From positions 2,616,621-2,680,620 of the forward strand of contig NZ_LMQR01000001.1 of the NCBI RefSeq assembly GCF_001424645.1: a DNA stretch of 64,000 nt, written 5' to 3'. The translations under genes were made by a program, and so were the position numbers. Origin of the DNA: Frigoribacterium sp. Leaf415. Lineage in GTDB: Bacteria; Actinomycetota; Actinomycetes; Actinomycetales; Microbacteriaceae. Below are positions 53,830 to 64,000 of the stretch, in pieces (the stretch's first letter is position 1; each line of letters opens with the position of its first letter). The notes beneath the pieces are model-generated. The model was not told where the DNA came from. It made no database searches and saw only the letters and a list, made by a program, of their open reading frames with translations.

Positions 53830-54306
53830 TCAGACCGCTTGCGTCCCCGGGCCCTGGCCGTGCTCGTCGTCGGCGGGCGGGACGGTGCACATGCGTTCGG
53901 CGACGATGCCGGCCACGAGCAGCCCCGCACCGCCGACGACGGCGACGATCGCGGGCACGAGCGAGCCTACAGCGACCCCCACGCCACGGGAGAGGACGAA
54001 CAGCAGGACTCCCCCGGCGAAGCCGCCGAACAGAGCACCGGCCAGGCTGCTCGCCTTGGCCAGCAGCAGCACGCGCGTCGCGTAGTAGGGGTCGACACGC
54101 TCCTTGCTCGACCCGGTCGCGACGCGGTGCACGGGCACGGCCATCGAGACGACGACACCGCCGATGCCGAGCAGCACGAGGCCGAGCGCGACGGGCAGCA
54201 CGATCGACGGCTGACGCATGGCGACCAGCACCGAGTCGAGGACGAAGCCGGCGGCCACGGCCACGATGATCAGGCCGACCAGGGTGGAGGGGCGGGTGTG
54301 CTTCAC
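53830..54306 (-). CDS. DUF3180 membrane protein
   Basis: 158 residues, four helices (about 7-25, 34-55, 80-105, 112-135). Its place directly after folK is the conserved location of DUF3180 in actinobacteria. Function unknown. ATG overlaps folK's stop by 4 bp. The 122-bp gap to the PH gene holds short GTCTCGTCGTGCGACG direct repeats. Confidence 0.85.
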   Translation of the reverse strand: MKHTRPSTLVGLIIVAVAAGFVLDSVLVAMRQPSIVLPVALGLVLLGIGGVVVSMAVPVHRVATGSSKERVDPYYATRVLLLAKASSLAGALFGGFAGGVLLFVLSRGVGVAVGSLVPAIVAVVGGAGLLVAGIVAERMCTVPPADDEHGQGPGTQAV

Positions 54307-54935
54307 GGGGCTCCTGGGCTGCGGTCGGGGGCGAGGTCGGTGGCGGGGTCGGTCGAGGCGTCCGGCGCCGGGTCGAGCAGCGAGGTCGCCCCCGGCACGG
54401 GACGGGTGCGCTCGGTGAGCCGGGACGCGAGGTCGGCGACCCGCCCTGCCCCGGCGAGCCGCGCCTCCGGGTCCAGCTGGAGCCAGGGCTCGAGCACGAA
54501 CGCGCGCTCGGCGGCGCGGGGGTGCGGCACCTGGAGGCGCTCGGTGTCGATGCGCTCGTCGTCGAGGGCGACGACGTCGAGGTCGAGGGTCCGGTCACCC
54601 CACCGGACGTCGCGGGTCCGACCGTGCGTGGCCTCGATCGCCTGCAGCGCGTCGAGCAGGGCGTCGTCGTCGAGTGTGACGTCGGCGAGCAGCACGGCGT
54701 TGAGGTAGGTCGGCTTGCTCGGATCGAGGCCGTCGAGCGTGACGGCGGTCGACCACACGGGGGCCGACGCGGCGACCACCGTGATGCCGGGCGTCTCGTC
54801 GACGGCCCGGACGGCCTCGCGCAGCAGGGTGTCGCGGTCGCCGAGGTTCGAGCCGAGGGCGATCACGGCACGGCGGACGCGCGGCACGCTCACGCTCGGG
54901 CCGCCCATGCTCACGCTCGCGCTCGGGCCGCTCAC
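54303..54935 (-). CDS. folK: 2-amino-4-hydroxy-6-hydroxymethyldihydropteridine pyrophosphokinase
   Basis: 210 residues. The N-terminal ALGSNLGDRDTLLREAV, the WSTAV loop and RDVRWGDRTLDLDVV (Mg/ATP site) and VPHPRAAERAFVLEP are diagnostic. It transfers pyrophosphate from ATP to the pterin before FolP. The C-terminal 45 residues are a nonconserved tail. GTG start in a GTGA overlap with folB. Confidence 0.95.
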   Translation of the reverse strand: MSGPSASVSMGGPSVSVPRVRRAVIALGSNLGDRDTLLREAVRAVDETPGITVVAASAPVWSTAVTLDGLDPSKPTYLNAVLLADVTLDDDALLDALQAIEATHGRTRDVRWGDRTLDLDVVALDDERIDTERLQVPHPRAAERAFVLEPWLQLDPEARLAGAGRVADLASRLTERTRPVPGATSLLDPAPDASTDPATDLAPDRSPGAP

Positions 54936-55381
54936 GCGCGCTCCCGGCTGATCGTGATCGACACGTCGCCGAACGGCACGGTGATGGGGGCACCCGGCTT
55001 GTGCACGGTGACCTCGGTGGCGACGGCCGCTCGGTGTGCGAGGACGACGCCGGCGAGGCGCTCGGCGAGGGTCTCGATCAGGTCGACCGGGTCGCGTTCG
55101 ACGGCGGCCACGAGCTCTTCGGCCAGCACGCCGTAGTGCACCGTCTCGCCGAGGTCGTCGCCGGACGCCGCGGGCGTGGTGTCGAGGTGCACGACGACGT
55201 CGACGACGAACTCCTGCCCGTCGCGGCGCTCGTGGTCGAAGACGCCGTGGTGGCCGGTCGCCCGCACGCCGCTGAGACGCAGCACGTCGAGCCCACGGGC
55301 GCGGAGGACCGGCACGTCGGCCGGACCGGTCGCACCGACGGGACCGGTCGCACCGACGGGCCCGGGCTCGCCGCCGCTCAC
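54932..55381 (-). CDS. folB: Dihydroneopterin aldolase
   Basis: 149 residues. VRATGHHGVFDHERRDGQEFVVDVVV is the FolB signature, with the conserved DLIETLAERLAGVVL helix and VHKPGAPI substrate loop. It cleaves dihydroneopterin to the folK substrate. The first 30 residues carry a collagen-like GPVGATGP repeat not seen in the family. GTG start overlapping folP's stop. Confidence 0.94.
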   Translation of the reverse strand: MSGGEPGPVGATGPVGATGPADVPVLRARGLDVLRLSGVRATGHHGVFDHERRDGQEFVVDVVVHLDTTPAASGDDLGETVHYGVLAEELVAAVERDPVDLIETLAERLAGVVLAHRAAVATEVTVHKPGAPITVPFGDVSITISRERA

Positions 55382-56904
55382 GCGTGCCTCGCCGGTCGTC
55401 GGGGAGCCGCGGCGGCCTCGGTCCACGCCTGCAGCACGTCGAGGGCGGCCCGGGTGCCGGCGACGTCGTGGACGCGCACGCCCCAGACGTCGGCCTGCGC
55501 CGCCAGCACGCTGATCACGGCGGTCGCGGGGTCGCGGTCGACGGGCGGCGCCCCCTCGGGCAGGAGGTCGGCCAGGAACCGCTTGCGCGACGCGGCGACG
55601 AGCACGGGAAGGCCGAGCCGCCCGAGGACGTCGAGGTGGGCGAGCAGCTGCCAGCTCTGCAGGGCGTCCTTCGAGAACCCGAGTCCCGGGTCGAGCACGA
55701 TCGTCGACGGGTCCACGCCCCGGGCCACGAGGTCGTCCACGCGTGCGGCGAGTTCGTCGGCGACGGTGCCGACGACGTCGCCGTCGTAGTCACGCGACGC
55801 GGCGGCGGGTGCGTGCCCGGAGCCGTCGAGCCGACCGCGCCAGTGCATGACCACGAAGGTGCGGCCGCTCTCGGCGACGACCCGGGCCATGTCACCGTCG
55901 GCGAGACCGCCCGACACGTCGTTGACGATCTCGGCACCGGCCTCGAGCGCGGCGGCGGCGGTCGACGCGTTCATCGTGTCGATGCTGACGCGCACCCCCT
56001 CGGACGCCAGTTCGCGGACGACCGGCAGCACCCGACGGAGCTCGTCGGCGGGCTCGACGCGGACGGCACCGGGCCGGGTCGACTCCCCGCCGACGTCGAC
56101 GATGTCGGCCCCCCGCGAGACGAGCACGCGAGCGTGGGCCAGAGCGGCGTCGAGGTCGAGATGGCGACCGCCGTCGCTGAACGAGTCGGGCGTGACGTTG
56201 AGCACGCCCATGACGGCCGGGCCCGGCCGCCGGGCGGTGGACCGGTCGCGCGACCGTCGGAGGACCGGTTCAGGAGGCGCGGTGTGCGACCCCGGGCCGG
56301 TCGCGACCCGGTCACGCACCGCGGGTGCCGCGTGCGAACCGCTGCGCTGCCGCTCGGGTCGTGGCCGGGTCTCGAGCACGGGGTGGACGTCGTCGAACGA
56401 CCGCTCGTGCAGCGGCCCCTCGAACCGGCCACCGGCCACGAGCCGACGACCCGAGCGGACCGCGGGGGCCTCGGACGTCGCAGGACCGAGGTCGCCGGTC
56501 GTCGGGCGCGCGTCGGCCGCCACGGCGGGCGGCTGCACGGCGGCCGACTGCACAGCGGCCGGCTGCGCAGCAACAGGTTGCGCAGCGGCCGGCACCTCGG
56601 CGGGAAGGCTGGTCGCGGGGGTCGTCGCCGGCGTGTGCGTGACGGGCGGCAACTGGGCCGGTGGACGGACGGCTGCGGTCTCGTTCTGCGCCAGGACGAG
56701 TCGTCCCTGCGTGATCGGACCCGCGGCGAGTTCGTCGGCGGCCGCCCGGGCGGAGGCGGGTGGCGCGTCGACCACGACGTCGGCCGGGTAGCGCTCACGA
56801 CCGCGGGGTCGCTTCGTCGGTGCGCCGCTTCCCTCTCGGGCCGCAGCGGCCGGGCGGCCGCCGTCACCGGAGGCGGCGGGGGTGCCGCTGGACGGGTCGG
56901 TCAC
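55378..56904 (-). CDS. folP: Dihydropteroate synthase with a long disordered N-terminal extension
   Basis: 508 residues. DHPS proper starts near residue 229 with AVMGVLNVTPDSFSDGG, followed by GGESTRPGA, DPGLGFSKD and VAASRKRF. It joins p-aminobenzoate to the pterin and is the sulfonamide target. The preceding 228 residues are Ala/Pro/Gln-rich with AAQPAAVQSAAVQPP repeats and an A decamer (56273), no recognised domain. The far-upstream GTG is supported by GGAGG 9 nt before it, so the extension is probably translated. folE, usually between ftsH and folP, is absent here. Confidence 0.93.
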   Translation of the reverse strand: MTDPSSGTPAASGDGGRPAAAAREGSGAPTKRPRGRERYPADVVVDAPPASARAAADELAAGPITQGRLVLAQNETAAVRPPAQLPPVTHTPATTPATSLPAEVPAAAQPVAAQPAAVQSAAVQPPAVAADARPTTGDLGPATSEAPAVRSGRRLVAGGRFEGPLHERSFDDVHPVLETRPRPERQRSGSHAAPAVRDRVATGPGSHTAPPEPVLRRSRDRSTARRPGPAVMGVLNVTPDSFSDGGRHLDLDAALAHARVLVSRGADIVDVGGESTRPGAVRVEPADELRRVLPVVRELASEGVRVSIDTMNASTAAAALEAGAEIVNDVSGGLADGDMARVVAESGRTFVVMHWRGRLDGSGHAPAAASRDYDGDVVGTVADELAARVDDLVARGVDPSTIVLDPGLGFSKDALQSWQLLAHLDVLGRLGLPVLVAASRKRFLADLLPEGAPPVDRDPATAVISVLAAQADVWGVRVHDVAGTRAALDVLQAWTEAAAAPRRPARHA

Positions 56905-56992
56905 GAAGCGGTACCTCCGTTCGGTGCTCGGGACGAGCCCTCAGGCTAGCGACCGGCTGCGCCTCGGCGCAGCCGGTCGGGTCGATCGTCCG

Positions 56993-58984
<1,992 letters not shown>

Positions 58985-59109
58985 GTCAGTACGGGCGACG
59001 CCCGACACCTTTCTGCAGGAAGAACGTGAGCAAAAGGGTACATCGGGGCTGCTATGCCCTGGATGGGTGTTCGCCGAGGGCTTGATCCGCCCCGCCGGGG
59101 AGCGGACCG

Positions 59110-59661
59110 CTAGCTGTAGACGTGCGGGGCCAGCACCCCGACACCGCGCAGGTTGCGGTACTTCTCGTCGTAGTCGAGGCCGTAGCCGATGACGAAGTCG
59201 TTGGGGATCTCGAAGCCGACGTACTTGACGTCGACCGCGACCTTGGCGGCGGCCGGCTTGCGGAAGAGGGCGAAGATCTCGACCGACGCGGCGCCGCGCT
59301 TCTGCAGGTTCTCGAGCAACCACGACAGGGTCAGGCCCGAGTCGATGATGTCCTCGACGATGATGACGTCACGGCCGTGCAGGTCGCTGTCGAGGTCTTT
59401 GAGGATGCGCACGACGCCCGACGACTTGGTGCCCGAGCCGTACGACGAGACGGCCATCCAGTCCATCGCCGAGGCCAGCTTGAGCTCGCGCGAGAAGTCG
59501 GCCATCACCATGACGGCGCCCTTGAGCACGCCCACCAGCAGCGGTTCGCGGCCGACGTAGTCGGCCTCGACCTGCCGCGCGACCTCGGCGATCTTGGCGT
59601 GGATCTGCTCTTCGGTGTAGAGCACGCTGGTCAGGTCGGCCTCGATGTCGCTGAGTTCCAT
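59110..59661 (-). CDS. hpt: Hypoxanthine phosphoribosyltransferase
   Basis: 183 residues. The PRPP site [17 protein letters not shown] and the [13 protein letters not shown] loop are diagnostic. Salvages hypoxanthine/guanine to IMP/GMP. Order tilS-hpt-ftsH on one strand is the standard actinobacterial arrangement. Confidence 0.94.
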   Translation of the reverse strand: MELSDIEADLTSVLYTEEQIHAKIAEVARQVEADYVGREPLLVGVLKGAVMVMADFSRELKLASAMDWMAVSSYGSGTKSSGVVRILKDLDSDLHGRDVIIVEDIIDSGLTLSWLLENLQKRGAASVEIFALFRKPAAAKVAVDVKYVGFEIPNDFVIGYGLDYDEKYRNLRGVGVLAPHVYS

Positions 59662-59705
59662 GGTGGTGTCGTGCTCCTGGGGTCGTGGGGTGCCGAGGGG
59701 GGATC

Positions 59706-60698
59706 TCAGGAGGCGCCGGTCGCCGAGAAGTGCAGCGCGCCTCCGGTGCGTTCCACTGTAATGCCCGGCAGCGACACCGCCCCCTGCCCGTGCCAGTCGG
59801 TCACCAGCCGGGCGACCTCGAGGGTCTGGACGCGGCTGAGCGAGACGCCGAACTCGCTCTGCACCGCGAGCCGGATGAGTCGCTGGCGCAGGGCCGCCGG
59901 GTTCGCGGCGAGCCCGCGGACGTCGAGCGAGATGCCCGCCTCGGCGTGGTCGGCGAGCTCTTCGGCCAGTTCGTCGGCGAAGTGGTCGAGGGCGGAGGAG
60001 TCCTCGCGCAGGGCGTCCGCCGTGCGCGCGAGCGCCTCGGTGATGCCCGGGCCCAGCTCGCGCTCGAGCATCGGCAGGACGGTCTGCCGCAGCCGCACCC
60101 GCGTGAACGTCGGGTCGTCGTTGTGCGGATCGGCCCAGGCCTCGAGGCCGGCGTCGGTGCACGCCGACGCCGTGGTCGAGCGACCGACGGCCAGCAGGGG
60201 GCGGGCGTAGAGGCCCGAGCGCGCCTCCATGCCGCTCAGGCTCGTCGCGCCGCTGCCACGGGTGAGGCCGAGCAGCACCGTCTCGGCCTGGTCGTCTCGG
60301 GTGTGGCCGAGCAGCACGGTGCGGGCGCCCTGCTCGGCGGCGACGGAGGACAGCGCCTCGTAGCGGGCCGTGCGGGCCGCCGCCTCGGGGCCGCCCTCGG
60401 TGCCCACCGAGACGCGCACGACGACGACGGGATCGAGCCCGAGGCCGCGCGCCTGGTCGGCCGCGCGCGCCGCGACGGTGCGTGAGTCGCCCTGCAGGTC
60501 GTGGTCGACGACGACGGCCCCGGCGCGCAACCCCGCACGCGGCGCCTCGAAGGCGAGACCCGCCGCGAGCGCGAGCGAGTCCGGTCCGCCGCTCAGGGCG
60601 ACCAGCACCAGGTCGCCCTCGTCGTGACCGGACAAGGAGGCGCGCACGGCACGTCGGACGTCGGCCGTCGCGGGGGTCAGGCGGGGTCTGTCGGGCAT
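59706..60698 (-). CDS. tilS: tRNA(Ile)-lysidine synthetase
   Basis: 330 residues. The PP-loop SGGPDS at 36-41 activates C34 of tRNA-Ile(CAU), which is changed to lysidine so it reads AUA. LLGHTRDDQAETVLL is the second conserved block. Length is normal for the short actinobacterial form without the extra C-terminal domain. Divergent from ppa, 70 bp apart. Confidence 0.94.
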   Translation of the reverse strand: MPDRPRLTPATADVRRAVRASLSGHDEGDLVLVALSGGPDSLALAAGLAFEAPRAGLRAGAVVVDHDLQGDSRTVAARAADQARGLGLDPVVVVRVSVGTEGGPEAAARTARYEALSSVAAEQGARTVLLGHTRDDQAETVLLGLTRGSGATSLSGMEARSGLYARPLLAVGRSTTASACTDAGLEAWADPHNDDPTFTRVRLRQTVLPMLERELGPGITEALARTADALREDSSALDHFADELAEELADHAEAGISLDVRGLAANPAALRQRLIRLAVQSEFGVSLSRVQTLEVARLVTDWHGQGAVSLPGITVERTGGALHFSATGAS

Positions 60699-60768
60699 CT
60701 TGTAACGTTAGCGACACCGCCGACCCGTCGGGTCGGACCCCCAACGACGCATCGCAAGGAGCACACCC

Positions 60769-61260
60769 ATGGCCGCGTACGACGCCGTGATCGAGATCCC
60801 CAAAGGCAGCCGCAACAAGTACGAGGTCGACCACGAGACCGGTCGCGTCTACCTCGACCGCGTCCTGTTCACCGGGTTCGTCTACCCGACCGACTACGGC
60901 TTCTTCGAGAACACGCTGGGCCTCGACGGCGACCCCGTCGACGTGCTCGTGCTGCTCGACTACCCGCTCTTCCCGGGCGTGGGCGTCAAGGTGCGTCCGG
61001 TCGGCGTCTTCAACATGACCGACGACGGCGGCAGCGACGCCAAGGTCATCGCCGTCCCCGCGAAGGACCCGCGCTGGGAGCACATCCAGGACGTCACCGA
61101 CGTGCCCGAGTACCTCCGCAAAGAGATCGAGCACTTCTTCGAGCACTACAAGGACCTCGAGCCCGGCAAGTGGGTCAAGACCGAGGGCTGGGGCGACGCC
61201 GCCGAGGCCGAGGCCATCGTCGAGGCCGGCATCACGAAGCTGGCCGACGAGGGGCACTGA
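60769..61260 (+). CDS. ppa: Inorganic pyrophosphatase, family I
   Basis: 163 residues. Metal-binding [32 protein letters not shown] and [13 protein letters not shown] are the family I markers; it drives biosynthesis by splitting pyrophosphate. CAAGGAG before the ATG. Ends in a perfect terminator hairpin shared with the peptidase gene. Confidence 0.96.
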   Translation: MAAYDAVIEIPKGSRNKYEVDHETGRVYLDRVLFTGFVYPTDYGFFENTLGLDGDPVDVLVLLDYPLFPGVGVKVRPVGVFNMTDDGGSDAKVIAVPAKDPRWEHIQDVTDVPEYLRKEIEHFFEHYKDLEPGKWVKTEGWGDAAEAEAIVEAGITKLADEGH

Positions 61261-61276
61261 CCTCCCGCACCCCGGC

Positions 61277-61320
61277 ACGACGAAGGGCCCGACACCACAT
61301 GGTGTCGGGCCCTTCGTCGT
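61277..61320. terminator. Perfect bidirectional stem-loop
   Basis: 21-bp perfect arms, left ACGACGAAGGGCCCGACACC(A), right its complement, two-base centre; between convergent stops of ppa and the peptidase. Confidence 0.88.
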
Positions 61321-61341
61321 CCCGCCGGGCGCGGACGGCGC

Positions 61342-62628
61342 CTACAGGCGGATGCCGCGGTCGGCCATGAACGGCTGCGGGTTCTGCGCGACGCCGCCGA
61401 CGCGGGTCTCGAAGTGCAGGTGGCACCCGGTCGAGTTGCCGGTCGAGCCGACGTGACCGATCTGCTGGCCGGTGCCGACCGCCTGGCCGACGCTGACCAT
61501 GATGCCGCCGTTCGGCTGGTGGCCGTAGCCGGTCGTGACGCCGTTGCCGTGGTCGATGAGCACGAAGTTGCCGTAGCCGCCGTACCAGCCGGCGTAGGTG
61601 ACGACGCCCGCGGTCGCCGCGTAGATCGGCGAGTTGCAGCCCGCGGCGAGGTCGGTGCCCGCGTGCAGGATGTACGCGTGCGTCACCGGGTTGACGCGCA
61701 TGCCGAAGCCGCTCGAGATGTTGCCGCCGGCGGGGCGCGTCCAGCCCTGGGGCGAGACGACTCCGAGCGCCGTGCCGTTGGTCGCCGCCGCTGCGGCCGC
61801 CGCTGCCGCGCGGGACTCCTCGACGCCTTTCTGGTACTCGGCCTCGGTGTGGTCGACGTTGGTCTTGAGGGTCTCGAGCTGGGCCTGGAGCCGCGCCTGG
61901 TTCTCCTGCTGCGCGGCGAGGGCGTCGCTCGCGGCCTGGGCGGCGTCGTTCGCGTCGGCCAGGGCCTGCTGTGCCGTGTCGGCCAGCACGGCGAGGGCGG
62001 CCTCGGCGACGGCGGCCTGGTCGCTGAGCCCCTGGGCGGTGTTGCGGTCCTGGGTGGCCTGCGCGTAGATGCCGTCGGCCTGCTCGGTGAGCTTGCTCAT
62101 CGCGCCGAGCTTGTAGAGCAGCTGCCCGGCCTCACCCGGGTCGGCGATCAGGCTGCCGCTGACGCCGTTCGTTCCGCCGGAGCGACCGAGCTGCGCGGCG
62201 AGCTGACCCGCGCGCTCCTCGCTGGCGGCGGCCACCTCGTCGGCGGCGTCGGCCTGCGACTGCAGCTGCGTGGTCTTGTACTGCGCGTCGTCGTACGCGG
62301 ACTGGGCCTTCTGCAGCTCGTCGCCGCGCTTCTCGGCCTCGGTGTTCTTGGCGTCGAGGTCCGCCTGCATCTGGGTGAGGATGCCCTCGAGGTTGGTGAT
62401 CTCGGCCTGCTTGGCGGTCTCGTCGCCCCGGGCCTTCTGGACGTCCTCCCACGACGGGTAGGACGCGGCGGTGGCCGAGGACGCCGGCAGTCCGACGACG
62501 CCCGCGGTGAGCAGCAGGGACGCGGCGGCGATCGAGACGACGACGCGGGCGAGCCGCGACGACGGCGCGAGGGGACCCGACGTGAGGCTCGCCAGGCGGG
62601 CTCGACCGGGTCGGCGGGTGGTGGTCAT
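61342..62628 (-). CDS. Secreted M23/LytM peptidase with coiled-coil domain
   Basis: 428 residues. The signal peptide (VVVSIAAASLLLTAGVVGLP, cleavage likely near ATA/ASY) is followed by a coiled coil (about 60-250) and a Lys/Ala linker. The LytM domain has HAGTD and HLHFE, the zinc-binding and catalytic histidines. Such EnvC/RipC-like proteins cut or regulate peptidoglycan hydrolysis at division. The start at 62628 gives MTTTRRPG; nearby in-frame starts are possible. Confidence 0.92.
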   Translation of the reverse strand: MTTTRRPGRARLASLTSGPLAPSSRLARVVVSIAAASLLLTAGVVGLPASSATAASYPSWEDVQKARGDETAKQAEITNLEGILTQMQADLDAKNTEAEKRGDELQKAQSAYDDAQYKTTQLQSQADAADEVAAASEERAGQLAAQLGRSGGTNGVSGSLIADPGEAGQLLYKLGAMSKLTEQADGIYAQATQDRNTAQGLSDQAAVAEAALAVLADTAQQALADANDAAQAASDALAAQQENQARLQAQLETLKTNVDHTEAEYQKGVEESRAAAAAAAAATNGTALGVVSPQGWTRPAGGNISSGFGMRVNPVTHAYILHAGTDLAAGCNSPIYAATAGVVTYAGWYGGYGNFVLIDHGNGVTTGYGHQPNGGIMVSVGQAVGTGQQIGHVGSTGNSTGCHLHFETRVGGVAQNPQPFMADRGIRL

Positions 62629-62961
62629 CGAGTGGGTCCGATTCGTCGTGACGGCGTCGAGTCCGTGGGGCCGGTGGTCGCCGTGCTGGACACGGTAACC
62701 CCGGCGGGCGGTCCCGTACAGCACCGCGAGGCGGTGACGACGGGCGGGCCGACCCGGGGGCGGGCCCGAACTCTCAAGAACGACTTGAAACTAGCCTCCG
62801 CTCGGACGATCGCCGGGCAATCACGACGGAGTGGCGGGCGAGTCGCGTGACCAGGACGGGGGACGAGGAGGCGCGCGCATCGCTCCGCGTCGCCCCCGTT
62901 TTGCATTTGCCCGCGATCATCCGTATGCTCTGTGATCGGTTGCTATGACGTCCTCGGACAC
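62629..62961. other. Intergenic region between peptidase and tRNA cluster
   Basis: No supportable gene. AT-rich patch TTGCATTTGCCCGCGATC and TATGCTCTGTGATC (62900-62938) just before tRNA-Glu is a plausible tRNA promoter (TTGCAT ... TATGCT). A near-decamer GGAGGCGCGC is at 62868. Confidence 0.45.
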
Positions 62962-63040
<79 letters not shown>

Positions 63041-63120
63041 CCACCGCAAGACCGTACCGAGGCACCATCTGCACCAAACACAACAGAACATCGAGTACGC
63101 TGTGTCACAGCAGCAAGTTT

Positions 63121-63197
63121 GGCCCTGTAGCGCAGTTGGTTAGCGCGCCGCCCTGTCACGGCGGAGGTCGCCGGTTCAAGTCCGGTCAGGGTCGCCA
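63121..63197 (+). tRNA. tRNA-Asp(GTC)
   Basis: Acceptor GGCCCTG / CAGGGTC, anticodon loop CTGTCAC with GTC, normal T arm GGTTCAAGTCC, encoded CCA. Confidence 0.97.
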
Positions 63198-63233
63198 AGG
63201 CGAGTTCATCGCCTGGGGGCTTCGGGCCCTCAC

Positions 63234-63306
63234 GGCTGGGTAGCTCAGTTGGTAGAGCGTTCGACTGAAAATCGAAAGGTCCACGGATCGATGCCGTGTC
63301 CAGCCA
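63234..63306 (+). tRNA. tRNA-Phe(GAA) with unusual T loop
   Basis: 73 nt, acceptor GGCTGGG / TCCAGCC (last pair G-U), anticodon stem TTCGA, loop CTGAAAA with GAA. The T loop reads ATCGATG, so the near-universal T54 is A. No encoded CCA (CAG follows). Confidence 0.95.
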
Positions 63307-63310
63307 CAGA

Positions 63311-63332
63311 AGGCCCCGCTCAGGCGGGGCCT
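63311..63332 (+). terminator. Terminator behind the tRNA cluster
   Basis: AGGCCCCGC TCAG GCGGGGCCT, 9-bp perfect stem 4 bp after tRNA-Phe. Confidence 0.75.
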
Positions 63333-63427
63333 GACTCGTTTAACGGCCTAGCCGCCCGGCGGCTCTGCTGCGAAGCCGTCCGTCGGCACCGCGGTGCGGC
63401 CGTGAGCCGGCACGGCAGGACGGCCGC

Positions 63428-64000
63428 GTGAGCATCGGACACGACCCGGCGGTCGTCTCCCTCCGCAGCCGCTGGCTCGACCCGCTCGTCGCCGGCCTCG
63501 CGGCTCTGCTGCTCGGTGCCGCGTTCAGCTGGGTGCCCTCGTACTGGAGCGACGAGGCGACGACGCTGCAGGTGGCGCGCCTTCCCCTCGGCGAGTTGCT
63601 GGCGTTCGTCCACCAGCGCGACGCGGTGCACACGGTCTACTACCTCGTCATGCACTTCTGGGTCGGCGCCTTCGGTGAGGCCGAGGTGGCCACGAGGTTC
63701 CCGTCGGCCGTCTTCGTCGGGGCCGGCGCCGCCGGGGTGCTCGTCCTGACGCGCATGCTGACCACCCGGCGTACGGCCCTGCTGGCCGCCGCCCTCTTCG
63801 CGGTGCTGCCCCGCTTCACGCTCGAGGCCGCCGAAGCCCGTCCCTACGCACTCTCGGCCGCACTGGCCGTCTGGGTGACCGTGCTGCTGCTCGTGGCGTC
63901 CCGGCGTCACCGCCGACGCTGGTGGATCGGGTACGGCGCGGTCCTCGCCGGGTCGATCGCGACCTTCGTCCCCCTCGGCCTGATCATCGTGGTGCACGGC
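63428..64000 (+). CDS. GT39-like polytopic glycosyltransferase (partial, 5' end)
   Basis: 191 residues visible from a GTG start to the window edge. WVPSYWSDEATTLQ carries the acidic D-E pair of GT-C glycosyltransferases in the first loop, followed by TRFPSAVFVGAGAAGVLVLTR and several helices, typical of mannosyltransferase-type family 39 proteins using polyprenyl-phosphate sugars. Product and substrate unknown. Confidence 0.75.
   Translation, partial: MSIGHDPAVVSLRSRWLDPLVAGLAALLLGAAFSWVPSYWSDEATTLQVARLPLGELLAFVHQRDAVHTVYYLVMHFWVGAFGEAEVATRFPSAVFVGAGAAGVLVLTRMLTTRRTALLAAALFAVLPRFTLEAAEARPYALSAALAVWVTVLLLVASRRHRRRWWIGYGAVLAGSIATFVPLGLIIVVHG

Overview
The window is about 70% G+C with dense coding, GTG/TTG starts, GTGA/ATGA stop-start overlaps and an ftsH-folP-folB-folK-DUF3180-PH-PH-DUF2520-lysS cluster. 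This fits an actinobacterium of the family Microbacteriaceae (Frigoribacterium/Curtobacterium/Rathayibacter-like). The genus is an inference; no rRNA gene is present to settle it.

Layout. 0-25 kb is an accessory catabolic and regulatory region. It holds zinc alcohol dehydrogenases, quinone-oxidoreductase-type reductases, short-chain dehydrogenases, a TetR regulator, two LacI regulators, an inositol-phosphatase-type enzyme, a sugar ABC transporter without its own ATPase, a 2H phosphoesterase and two MmyB-like regulators beside oxidoreductase/MFS genes. Inside it (16.0-17.3 kb) a secreted cysteine-rich protein and a four-helix membrane protein sit between an intact MaoC-like gene and a broken duplicate of that gene's 5' end, a candidate bacteriocin/immunity pair. 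25.15-35.24 kb looks like a genomic island ending at the 3' end of a tRNA-Ser(CGA) gene. Its left half is AT-richer and carries unknown genes, including a tight two-gene unit whose first product has a PD-(D/E)XK nuclease signature. Its right half is a complete arsenic operon (arsR, acr3, two arsC, a flavoprotein, an ArsN-like acetyltransferase). No integrase is left. 35-48 kb carries a GDSL hydrolase, radA, SseB-domain protein, ArgA-like acetyltransferase, clpC, nadK, a RIO kinase, a DUF559 protein and a sigma factor. 48-63 kb is housekeeping: lysS, membrane PH proteins, the folate operon, ftsH, hpt, tilS, ppa and an M23 peptidase. It is followed by tRNA-Glu, tRNA-Asp and tRNA-Phe and the start of a GT39-like gene.

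The most striking non-coding signal is a set of dispersed inverted repeats. Four families each have one fixed or maximal length (B 66 bp x4, C 64 bp x2 plus two left-truncated copies, D 56 bp x5, E 60 bp x3). A fifth, A, is built on the decamer GGAGGCGCGG, which I count 37 times on the two strands. They cluster by zone: B and C in 2-18 kb, D and E in 38-47 kb. They are absent from the island, do not behave as simple terminators, and sometimes stand next to each other (C-A, A-E, D-A).

Genes that seem to work together: both LacI genes, the 2H phosphoesterase, the phosphatase and the ABC transporter share identical GGGAACGTTCCC operators; the arsenic genes form a divergent ArsR-controlled operon; and the fol genes are translationally coupled by 4-nt overlaps.
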